DNA from: Oceanirhabdus sp942490885
GTDB lineage: Bacteria > Bacillota > Clostridia > Clostridiales > Clostridiaceae
Direction of reading: 5' to 3'
NCBI GenBank assembly: GCA_942490885.1
Contig: CALNYT010000002.1
Span: 4,836,001-4,900,000, forward strand
Length of the DNA stretch: 64,000 bases
In this document: positions 8,394 to 17,626 of the stretch, piece by piece
How positions within the stretch are numbered: position 1 is the stretch's first letter
Layout of the letters: every line of letters starts with the position of its first letter
Made by a program: the position numbers and the translations under genes
The notes under the pieces: model-generated
The model's database searches: none
Told to the model about the DNA's origin: nothing
What the model saw: the letters and a program-made list of their open reading frames with translations, nothing else

Positions 8394-8771
8394 TTAAATA
8401 TTAAAAAACCTTTCAACTGCTTTACTAGCTTCTCTTGTTTCACTTAACATATATTTATATGCATTCATTAATACCACTTCATCTTCATCTATAAAACTCT
8501 CTATAACTGTAAATTCTAAAACTTCTTGAATTAATTTGTCATTACTTCTAGCCATTTCCTCAAAGAAAATAAACGCACGCTTTAGTATATCATTATCATT
8601 CTGACTTTCCCTTTTTAATAGATTTACTAAGTATGGAACTATTATTATTCCGAAAACTACATGTACCCCAGTATCTTTATCTATTAAATTTTCCTTTGAC
8701 TTTGCATCATATTCCTCTTTTAATTCTGGTAGTGATTTAAATATCTCTCCAAGCAAGGTATCATATTTCAA
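8394..8771 (-). CDS. Putative immunity protein of the Rhs toxin (DUF7674-like)
   Basis: 125 residues, acidic, predicted helical; contains PYLVNLLK, EEMARSNDKLIQEVLEFTVIES and a C-terminal KYMLSET segment as in the DUF7674 group (recalled, not searched). Translation starts at a TTG one base after the toxin stop codon, and its AGGAGGG site lies within the last toxin codons, so the two proteins are made together. That placement is the usual sign of the cognate immunity protein. Confidence 0.72.
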   Translation of the reverse strand: MKYDTLLGEIFKSLPELKEEYDAKSKENLIDKDTGVHVVFGIIIVPYLVNLLKRESQNDNDILKRAFIFFEEMARSNDKLIQEVLEFTVIESFIDEDEVVLMNAYKYMLSETREASKAVERFFNI

Positions 8772-8772
8772 T

Positions 8773-11700
8773 TTAATTCCCTCCTAATGCATTTTTTAAA
8801 TTATTTAATAATTCATTTGCTAACTTAATGTCTGATGCATTAAGATTTTCTGTATCTATTATCTTTTGCAAATACCTTTGCATATCACCAACTTTTTGTA
8901 TGTGACTATTACCATTCCTTCCAAGATTTATTCCAGTGCTTCTCTCAAATCTCAACACATCTGCAGTTCCTCCATCACCAATGAATGACTTACCTCTATA
9001 TAACTGCTTTATAGCATTTTTTAACTTTGAGTTATTTGCAGAATTTAATAACTCTTGTCCTCTATTAGTACCAATCCACTCCTTATATTTAGCTTGTAAT
9101 ACCTTACCATTTTTTCCAACATAGAAATCAGCTTCACTCGCCCCCTCAAGAACCTTATATCCTTTTTTCCCATTCTTAAGAAATTGATCACCAACTTCCG
9201 GTAAAAACAAACATGCAAAAAGAATTAATCTACTACTATCATCTCCAGTAATTATATCTTTCCCCGTAATTAATCCTGCTCCATCAATAAAAACATCTGC
9301 CGGAGTAAATCCTGCAATTATTGATACTACGTCATCTCCCCCATTTTCAAATGCTTCTCGTTGAATATTTCTAATTTCCCTCATAAACTCTTGATTGCTA
9401 CGGCTATATGCTGAAGGTTTACTTTTTCTATGAGGTCTATGCCCACTTGGATCATACAACATCACAGGATTTCCCCAACAATACATATAGTAATTCAAAC
9501 TCAATGGGTTACTCAAGCTTCCCTTATACGTATCCTCACTTATAAACCTCATTATCTCTGGTGAATAATACCTTGCTCTCAGATAATACATTCCACTCTC
9601 TTCATCAAAGTACTGTCCTGTATATCTAATTGGATTATAGAATTCTTGTCCTACTAAATCATTATCCTCTACTACTGATTTAGCTTTACCATATATATCG
9701 TAATCATATGATTTTACTACTTGTCCACTCTCGTCTGTCACTACAGTTACATCTCCATGAGCATCAAATAAGTAGTAGTATTTATTATTCTTAGAATCGA
9801 TTCTTCTGATATAACTTAGACCTATAGTATATCTACTTAATAACTCATTACCTTTTTCTTCCATTATAACATTATCTCCGCTATAGTGGAATGATGTTGT
9901 TCCATTTAATTGGCTATTTGTGATGCCTGTTACGGTTTTTGATTTCCTTAAACCTTGTGGGTAATAGGTGTATGTTGCTGTTATATTATTGATCTTATCT
10001 TGGAAATCTATTAGTTGATTTAGGTTATTGTAACCATAGGATTTTATTGAAGCTCCGTTTACTATTTCATCAATAAGATTTCCGTTATTATCATAATGAT
10101 ATTCCGTTACTTTTATTTTAGGCTGGTTATTTTGTGATTCTTCTGGTTCTGATTTTTCATCAGATTTTGGTTCTTCAATGTTTAGTGTAATCGATGAATC
10201 TGTTGTTGCTTTAATTGTTTCAAGTTGTTCTAACGCCTTGGCTTTATTTGTATTTCTTACAATTACCTCTTCAAGATTATTCTTTTTTTCATTTGAGTCA
10301 ATATTGTTAGAGTTAAGTTTTATCCCTTGAGATGTTGTTGTTTGTGAGTTCTCCAGTAGAATGTCATCATCTTGTTCACTTTTAAACGTATATCCCATCA
10401 ATACATCTACTTCTTTTGTTGCTTTTAATTTTCCAAGTGTAGCTGTAAAGAGTAGTTTTCTAATAATCGGTCTCTTAATCTCTATATTGCTTATTTGGGT
10501 AGTAATTTCATTTTTTGTCTTTGTAAGTGATTGGCTTATCACGTATTCACAAATAACTTTTTGTCCAATATTGTTATCAAGTAAAAATTGGTTTCCTCCT
10601 TGTACTTCCCATACTGTCTTCGCTAATACTTCTTCTGGTACTGCTTCACCATTATTAGAAAAACCTTCTACTTTCAATATTATTTGGTCCGTTTTATAAT
10701 AATACTCTTTATCTGTGGTTATAGAAATTTCAGCTGTTTTTACCTCATTATTATATTCTTTTGTTATATTTATACTATCTTTAAATGATTCTAACTCTAC
10801 TGTTATTATCATATCTTCTTTAGGATTCCAATCATCCCAAGCTTTTTCACTCATGGTAATTTCAACTTCTCCAGTACCGAATTTTAAAAATTGGACCCCT
10901 GAGATATTGCTATTACATTTTAATGAATTCAAAATGTTTTCTTTTAATTCAGACCCATCATTATAATATAGGGCTATTGATAATAGTATCTTTTCTCCTT
11001 TTCTAAATTGTGTCTTTGATGCTTCTACATTGATTTTTTCTATCATTCTATTTTTTGTTAATATTTCTTTATCATTAATTCCATTTAAATTTGCGGTTAT
11101 CACCATTTTGTCAATAGTAATCATATCTTGATCAGTCTTATCGTCATTAACAATCCAAGCATTCCACGATTCTTCTGTCATACTTATCTCAACTGTTCCA
11201 TTAGCTTTCTTATTAATAGTAACACCTCGCATGTTACTGCTCCATTCTGCTGTGTTCAGTTTGCTAATTTCTACTGATGAACCATCGTTATATAACCCAC
11301 TCAATGTTAGTACTATTGTCTCACCTTTATCGAACTCAGTATCTAATGTTATTATAAGGATACTTTCTACTATTCTGTTTTTTGTTAGTATTACACAATT
11401 TTCTAGTTGATCAATTTGAGCAGTTATTATCATATTGTCATTAACAATCCAATTATTCCATGCATCCTCAGTCATACTTAACTCAACTGTTCCATCATCT
11501 TTCTTATTGAAAGTAACACCTTGAATACTACTATTCCATTCTGCGGTATTCAACTTATCTATTTCTACTGATGAACCATCGTTATATGATCCGCTCAAGG
11601 ATAGTTTTACTATATCACCTTTATCAAACTTATTATCCACTGCTGTTATAAGGATACTTTGCACTTTTCTATTTTTTGTTAATCTTATACTATTCTCAAT

Positions 11701-14700
11701 TTCACCTATCTTTGCTGTTATTATCATATCCTGATTGGCATCCCAAGTGTTCCATGTTTCCTCGCTCATGATAACTTCAACTGTTCCGCCGCTAGTATTT
11801 GTAAATTGCACTCCTGCAATATTACTTATACATTCTACTGTATTAAGAATGCTCTCTTCTAACATTGCACGATCATTATAATATCCTGTTATTGTAAGTT
11901 CAATATTTTCACCTTTGTTGATTAATGTCTTTGATGCTTCTACATTAATTGTTTCTACTACTCTATTCTTTGTTAATGCTACATTGTCTTGAATTTCACT
12001 TAGATTTGCTGTTATTATCATGTTGTCATTAACAATCCAATTATTCCATGCATCCTCAGTCATACTTAACTCAACTGTTCCATCATCTTTCTTATTGAAA
12101 GTAACACCTTGAATACTACTATTCCATTCTGTGGTATTCAACTTAGCTGTTTCTACTGCTGACCCATCGTTATATAATCCGCTCAATGATAGTTTTACTA
12201 TATCACCTTTATCAAACTTATTATCCACTGCTGTTATAAGGATACTTTGCACTTTTTTATTTTTTGTTAATCTTATACTATTCTCAATTTCACCTATCTT
12301 TGCTGTTATTATCATATCCTGATTGGCATCCCAAGTGTTCCATGTTTCCTCGCTCATGATAACTTCAACTTTTGCGTCAACGGTCTTATTGAAAGTAACT
12401 CCTTGGATACTGCTACTCCATATTGCTGTATTGAGAATAATTTCTTCTAATACTGCATCGTTTGTAGATTTTCCTGATATACTGATTGTAACCTTCTCAT
12501 TCTTATCAAATAGATTATCCTCAGCGGAAAGATCAATTGACTTAACTTGCTTGACTTTAATTACAATACTTACTCTTCTTCCTATCCATTCTGCTGTAAT
12601 TATTGCTTGATTTCCGTTATCTACTATAGAATCCTTTATATTTATTGTTATACTTTTTCCTTCTTTAGTTGCTAGTTGAACATCATTTGATTCTGTGCTC
12701 CAAATTGCTTTTGAAAGCATTTCATCAGTTAAAGTATTTTTAATATATGCTCCTTCTTGCCCCTGATCCTCAACAATGACATTACCACTCAATGTGAGTA
12801 TAAAAGAATTACTTCCTGGAGTTAATTCATTACTCTGAACTATATTCAAATCACTTACATATTCTACCTCATTTTTTGTATCAAGCTTGTTTGTATAATC
12901 ATAAACATATGTTTCTTTACTTAACAATGTTCCACTTAAGTATTTAAATTTATTCAGTATATTACTATTTCCATCATACCCGTATTGTTCTTTTAGCCCT
13001 TCTGGATAAACAACATTATCTACTCTATTTAACTCATCATATTGGTATTTTGTAGTTCCTATCTCTATATCTTTTCCACTTTCTATTTCTTCTGTTTTAT
13101 TTCCATTTTTGTCGTAATGATATTCATAGGATTTGAACTTTTCTTGTTCTTTATACTGATATTGGAAAATAATCTGCCCAAGATTATTATAAATATACTC
13201 TTCTTTGGTTCCGTTATCGTTAATCTTCCACTGGATTTTACCATCAGCATAATATTTATATTCCGTTATAGGCATACCTTCAACTTTAACAAATTTAGCT
13301 TGATTTCTGTAATTATATCCTTCATAGCTAGTTACTGTACCACTCTGATCTACGATATTCTTGGTATTTCCATTATTATCATATGTGTATGATATTGTCT
13401 TTCCACCTTCTGTTTTGCTCTTTATTGACCCATTTTTGAAATACTCTATGGTTGTAGTATCACCATTCTGTGTTATAATCTTTTTATCATAATCCTTTGA
13501 AGGTGAATCATCATGAGAGTAATCAATAGTTATATCTTCTCCATTTTGCCCCTCATGTTTCTCCTGTAATACCCTTGCTCTATTATCATAAATAAAACTT
13601 GTCTTACTTCCTCCTTTATCCCATTTGTACATAACCTGTCCAAGATTGTTGTATGCTAAATATTCACTTTTATTTAAACTGTTTGTCTCTTTTATTACTC
13701 TACCAAGCTCATCATATTCTTTTGTAATAACACTTCCTCCATCAGTAGTCATTTTAGTAAGATTATCAGCTTTATCATATTCATATACAGTTGCTCCCTC
13801 GTTTGCAGCAATAACTCTCTCTAGTCTTCCAAAGTCATCATATCTGTAATTTGTTACATATCCTTTTGGTTCTGTAACTCGAACATTTTGATTAAGTTTA
13901 TTAAATTCATATATTGTTTCGTTATACACTGAATCATTATTAGCATAAGGATATACTCTAGTCTTAATTAAATTACCTGTTATGTCATAATATTCAGTCT
14001 TTTCCTTTGTAGTATTTAAATAATATTCTTTAGTATTTGTATCATCATAGTATATTACCATATCATAATTTCCATCTGAATACTTAGTCTTTACTGTTCT
14101 GCCTAAAAAATCATACTCAAAAGAAGTTACATTTCCTATTGCATCTGTAATATTATCAACTTCTCCATGGGAATTATATACTATTGTCTCTATTGTATCC
14201 CACTCTTCATTTGAATCAACTTTTTCACCAGTTTTCAAATTTACTCCTGATGAATCTTTTACAATCTTTTCTTTAGTTTTAATCTTTCTTCCTATAGAAT
14301 CATAGATTGTCCTTGTGGTATACCCATTCTCTCCAATATGTGTTACTTCATTTCCATTATCATTAAATTGTATAATACTCGTAGTCCCTGCTGTTTCATT
14401 CTCAACTTTTGTTGTCCTACCAAGCTTGTCATATTCATATTTATAAGTTATTTTATTATTTGTTGTCTCACTTCTTAATGCCCCGGTGTTTAGATAATAA
14501 TCATAGTCTTTTATAGTTGATGCAGATTCAAGCTGTTTATTGCTATTGTATCTTGTAAACTTAACAGTTTTTCTGGTAGGATATGCTCCTTTAAATTGAT
14601 TTCCATACTCAAATATTACTTCTGTGGTTTTACCATTATCTAATCTAACCATTTCACTCTTTAAGTTATTTTTTGCATGTCCTGTGTCATAATACTTATA

Positions 14701-17334
14701 TTCTTTAATATATTTTTCTTTCTTTGTGCCACCATGATCTATATACTCAGAAATCTGATTAACATTCCCATTAGATTCATTTATTACATTATTTAAAATG
14801 TGTTTTTTATTGGTACTTATCTCTGTTATACTTTTTTTAAGAATGTGATGCTTCTGATTATATTCAAATGATGTTTTTAATCCTCTCTCATTAATTGCCT
14901 CAATAAGATCTCCATACTTATCATATTTTGTTTCTGTTTCTATTTTCCTTGCTTCTTGTCCACTTGAATTATAATAAATAATTGTTTTCTTCTTAGGTTG
15001 TTTAAGATCATCATATTCTGTTTTTTCTTTACTCTTTATAACTGAACCGCTTTTTAATATCATTTCATCTATTAAATGCTTATTAGTAAATGTATATTCT
15101 TTAGAAACATTTTTGCTATTTACAACTGTAGTTTTATACTTGAAACTATCTGGTAAATTATTAGGATCATAATACTCTCCATATCCTGTATAGTTTCCTG
15201 AATATCTGTAAGTGATAATATTATGCTGTTTATTGTCTGATGTTTGCTCTCTTCTTGATTTTACTCTATAGTATTCTTTTTTTCCTAGATTTCCATTATT
15301 CCCTTCAGTTTTTTCATATTCATAGAGAGTCTTTCCACCAGTACTTTCATATGTTATATCTTTTACATATGCGTATTTAATATTTATTGAAGGGTATCTA
15401 CTTAACAAACTCTCCTTAACATTATGCACATAATAATCTAAAGTTGTTTTCCTATTCTCTTGATCAACTATGCATACAAGCTTGTAATCCATATTAAGAG
15501 AATCTATTGGCTCAAGCACATAACTTATTCTACCATAATCAGGGAACTCCACCCTTACTTCTTTTGCTCCTGATACACTGCTATAACTTGTTGGTTGATC
15601 ATACTTTATTCTTATAACTCTATTTAGGGTATCAACTATTTGTGTTTCATTATTGGTATGGGTGAATTTTATAACATTCCCATACCTATCTTTTATACCT
15701 ATTAACTTACCTTCTTCATCAAAATATTCCTTATCACCATCTTTATATTGCAAAACATATTTTGATATCTTACTTCCATTCTGAAAACTTCCCTGATCTC
15801 TATTGATTGACATATCAAGCTTGTCATATTTCTTTAAATGACTTCCCCCCTGGCTGAAATCAATCATAAATGTTTGTCCATTTCCTAGATACAGAATTTT
15901 ATTATCTTTATCAATCTCTATAGATGAAAAATTAAAGCTCCATCCAAGTCCTAATTTGTTAGTTTTTTCTAGATGTGTTTCATCTATGGTATACTCCTTA
16001 TTACCATAATTGCCGTCTTCATAAGATACTATATCACCGTCAATTCCTGAATCAGTAACATCCACTGTTTCGCAATCATAAGAAATATCTTTATGAAATA
16101 TATGGTCTTTACCATAAAGACGTATAATCTCTGTTGTGCTAGAACCTTTTCTATACATTTTTTTTGTATCATATGCCACGACATCTATGTCATAAGAATC
16201 AAGGTCATGATCACATTCACTTTCTACTTTAGTAACGTCATTATAATGTTTATAATAACTCTCAGTTTTTTTAATTAATTTATAGAATGATCCATTATAC
16301 CTGAACCCATTATTTAAAAAATTATTAGCCTGTTGTCTTGTTTCAAAGAATTCTCTTCCACTTTTATACTCAAATATTTTTCCATCAGCCTCTATGTATT
16401 TTATATAGTCTACATAATAATCAGTATCTGGATAATATTCTACTTTTGTCTTTATATCTTTGTTATTTGCTAGATCTGATCTATAATTTATTCCAATAGA
16501 TACATCTAACCCATTTTTTCCCGGTAATGCTCCACTATTAAATTCTAAGTTCAAACCACCTGTTGATAATGAAATTGACTCATTATCACTATTTATTGAT
16601 TGAATAGGTGCATATACTAAGTTTGATTCATGCTTTTCATCTTCTTGAGCTCCAAGATTAGGACTCAGAATATTTAAGATTTTACTCGGCTTAGTTTCAT
16701 TAACATTACACCAATTATATAGCTTGTCCACATCAATCATATTATGATCAGTTATTATTTCAAGTGCTAAAAACTCATAATCACTAAGGGTATTCTTTAA
16801 TACACGAAGTTTATAATCGTTCTTTCCCTCCATATCAATAAAATCATCTATTGTTCCCCCTAGCTTTTCAGCAACATCAAAAGCAGTACTGATTTTCTTA
16901 ACATCTATTCCTTCTATGATATACTGTTTGGCTTCTTCTTTTAATTTGTCACTTCTAGCGCTATTTCTGATGTAATCTAACATCCTATAACTATCCCTAA
17001 TAACTCTACTCTTCACTAACTTACCGCTTTTCACTATTAACTTGGATTCATCTGAAGTATATCCTAAACTCCCCATGAATCCATTCAACTCTATTGTTTC
17101 ATCAATATTTAGCCCCATATCGTTTCCTTGAATAAGCTGATTTTCGCTTACTCCAAAGTTAATCTTAATATTATTTTTATCTTCCTCAGTTAATTGATCA
17201 TAGCCCCTATCAAATTTGCTATTTATTGCTCCTTTAACTTTTACAATCCCAAAATCTATTTTGCCTAAATTTATATTAAACAAAATATTTAGAATCATAA
17301 TGATACTTAAAAATACAGATATTTTTCTCTTCAT
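8773..17334 (-). CDS. Giant secreted Rhs/YD-repeat polymorphic toxin
   Basis: 2853 residues with a signal peptide (MKRKISVFLSIIMILNILF). Order: a helical N-terminal region to about 250; a beta-rich region with GLGWSFNFSS near 480; YD repeats at about 560-1490; seven to eight Ig-like repeats at about 1490-2315; a second YD block from about 2400; the Rhs-associated core ending DPSGH near 2625 (YTGQYFDEESGMYYLRARYYSPE); then a 226-residue tip. The tip has a pre-toxin TPADVFIDGAG segment and ends in a domain with DGGTADVLRFE and NSHIQKVGDMQ, which I cannot assign. Rhs shells enclose the tip until delivery to a neighbour cell. AGGGAGGGG precedes the ATG. Immunity genes follow directly. Confidence 0.93.
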   Translation of the reverse strand: MKRKISVFLSIIMILNILFNINLGKIDFGIVKVKGAINSKFDRGYDQLTEEDKNNIKINFGVSENQLIQGNDMGLNIDETIELNGFMGSLGYTSDESKLIVKSGKLVKSRVIRDSYRMLDYIRNSARSDKLKEEAKQYIIEGIDVKKISTAFDVAEKLGGTIDDFIDMEGKNDYKLRVLKNTLSDYEFLALEIITDHNMIDVDKLYNWCNVNETKPSKILNILSPNLGAQEDEKHESNLVYAPIQSINSDNESISLSTGGLNLEFNSGALPGKNGLDVSIGINYRSDLANNKDIKTKVEYYPDTDYYVDYIKYIEADGKIFEYKSGREFFETRQQANNFLNNGFRYNGSFYKLIKKTESYYKHYNDVTKVESECDHDLDSYDIDVVAYDTKKMYRKGSSTTEIIRLYGKDHIFHKDISYDCETVDVTDSGIDGDIVSYEDGNYGNKEYTIDETHLEKTNKLGLGWSFNFSSIEIDKDNKILYLGNGQTFMIDFSQGGSHLKKYDKLDMSINRDQGSFQNGSKISKYVLQYKDGDKEYFDEEGKLIGIKDRYGNVIKFTHTNNETQIVDTLNRVIRIKYDQPTSYSSVSGAKEVRVEFPDYGRISYVLEPIDSLNMDYKLVCIVDQENRKTTLDYYVHNVKESLLSRYPSINIKYAYVKDITYESTGGKTLYEYEKTEGNNGNLGKKEYYRVKSRREQTSDNKQHNIITYRYSGNYTGYGEYYDPNNLPDSFKYKTTVVNSKNVSKEYTFTNKHLIDEMILKSGSVIKSKEKTEYDDLKQPKKKTIIYYNSSGQEARKIETETKYDKYGDLIEAINERGLKTSFEYNQKHHILKKSITEISTNKKHILNNVINESNGNVNQISEYIDHGGTKKEKYIKEYKYYDTGHAKNNLKSEMVRLDNGKTTEVIFEYGNQFKGAYPTRKTVKFTRYNSNKQLESASTIKDYDYYLNTGALRSETTNNKITYKYEYDKLGRTTKVENETAGTTSIIQFNDNGNEVTHIGENGYTTRTIYDSIGRKIKTKEKIVKDSSGVNLKTGEKVDSNEEWDTIETIVYNSHGEVDNITDAIGNVTSFEYDFLGRTVKTKYSDGNYDMVIYYDDTNTKEYYLNTTKEKTEYYDITGNLIKTRVYPYANNDSVYNETIYEFNKLNQNVRVTEPKGYVTNYRYDDFGRLERVIAANEGATVYEYDKADNLTKMTTDGGSVITKEYDELGRVIKETNSLNKSEYLAYNNLGQVMYKWDKGGSKTSFIYDNRARVLQEKHEGQNGEDITIDYSHDDSPSKDYDKKIITQNGDTTTIEYFKNGSIKSKTEGGKTISYTYDNNGNTKNIVDQSGTVTSYEGYNYRNQAKFVKVEGMPITEYKYYADGKIQWKINDNGTKEEYIYNNLGQIIFQYQYKEQEKFKSYEYHYDKNGNKTEEIESGKDIEIGTTKYQYDELNRVDNVVYPEGLKEQYGYDGNSNILNKFKYLSGTLLSKETYVYDYTNKLDTKNEVEYVSDLNIVQSNELTPGSNSFILTLSGNVIVEDQGQEGAYIKNTLTDEMLSKAIWSTESNDVQLATKEGKSITINIKDSIVDNGNQAIITAEWIGRRVSIVIKVKQVKSIDLSAEDNLFDKNEKVTISISGKSTNDAVLEEIILNTAIWSSSIQGVTFNKTVDAKVEVIMSEETWNTWDANQDMIITAKIGEIENSIRLTKNKKVQSILITAVDNKFDKGDIVKLSLSGLYNDGSAVETAKLNTTEWNSSIQGVTFNKKDDGTVELSMTEDAWNNWIVNDNMIITANLSEIQDNVALTKNRVVETINVEASKTLINKGENIELTITGYYNDRAMLEESILNTVECISNIAGVQFTNTSGGTVEVIMSEETWNTWDANQDMIITAKIGEIENSIRLTKNRKVQSILITAVDNKFDKGDIVKLSLSGSYNDGSSVEIDKLNTAEWNSSIQGVTFNKKDDGTVELSMTEDAWNNWIVNDNMIITAQIDQLENCVILTKNRIVESILIITLDTEFDKGETIVLTLSGLYNDGSSVEISKLNTAEWSSNMRGVTINKKANGTVEISMTEESWNAWIVNDDKTDQDMITIDKMVITANLNGINDKEILTKNRMIEKINVEASKTQFRKGEKILLSIALYYNDGSELKENILNSLKCNSNISGVQFLKFGTGEVEITMSEKAWDDWNPKEDMIITVELESFKDSINITKEYNNEVKTAEISITTDKEYYYKTDQIILKVEGFSNNGEAVPEEVLAKTVWEVQGGNQFLLDNNIGQKVICEYVISQSLTKTKNEITTQISNIEIKRPIIRKLLFTATLGKLKATKEVDVLMGYTFKSEQDDDILLENSQTTTSQGIKLNSNNIDSNEKKNNLEEVIVRNTNKAKALEQLETIKATTDSSITLNIEEPKSDEKSEPEESQNNQPKIKVTEYHYDNNGNLIDEIVNGASIKSYGYNNLNQLIDFQDKINNITATYTYYPQGLRKSKTVTGITNSQLNGTTSFHYSGDNVIMEEKGNELLSRYTIGLSYIRRIDSKNNKYYYLFDAHGDVTVVTDESGQVVKSYDYDIYGKAKSVVEDNDLVGQEFYNPIRYTGQYFDEESGMYYLRARYYSPEIMRFISEDTYKGSLSNPLSLNYYMYCWGNPVMLYDPSGHRPHRKSKPSAYSRSNQEFMREIRNIQREAFENGGDDVVSIIAGFTPADVFIDGAGLITGKDIITGDDSSRLILFACLFLPEVGDQFLKNGKKGYKVLEGASEADFYVGKNGKVLQAKYKEWIGTNRGQELLNSANNSKLKNAIKQLYRGKSFIGDGGTADVLRFERSTGINLGRNGNSHIQKVGDMQRYLQKIIDTENLNASDIKLANELLNNLKNALGGN
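10400..12860 (-). repeat. Array of Ig-like repeats inside the Rhs gene
   Basis: Seven to eight units of about 100 codons. Each runs from a VxSIxIxA..F.KGE..LSLSG segment, through NTAEWNSSIQGVTF and a TVEVIMSEETWNTW-like strand, to MIITA and LTKNR. Units 2 and 4 are nearly identical, and units 1 and 3 share identical second halves, pointing to recent duplication. The same array was the source of the stray fragment at 6733-7190. Confidence 0.85.
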
Positions 17335-17466
17335 AGATATCCCCTCCCTTTTATCTATTATGCACTTTTTTACTTAAATTACAATATTTACCATTAAAAT
17401 AATTTAATTCTTGGTTTTTATTTTACATGTTTACTGTAACTATAGATAATTGTTTAATCAAAGAAT

Positions 17467-17494
17467 AAAAAAAGGCGCGTTTTACGCGCGCTTT
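17467..17494 (-). terminator. Terminator of the hexosaminidase transcript
   Basis: Minus strand GCGCG and CGCGC around a short loop, followed by CTTTTTTTATTC. It ends the queG-hexosaminidase transcript. The remaining bases between 17335 and 17626 contain no gene; the Rhs promoter should lie in 17340-17460 but I see no convincing box pair. Confidence 0.75.
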
Positions 17495-17626
17495 AATACT
17501 TTTTATAATAAATGTTTTGCTATATTAGAAGTGGAATCAATTTTCCCTTTAATCATAGGTTTCTTACAACTCATTATCGTTGTTATCCCTGAACTGACCA
17601 CTTTACAACCTTATCTTTATTACTCT

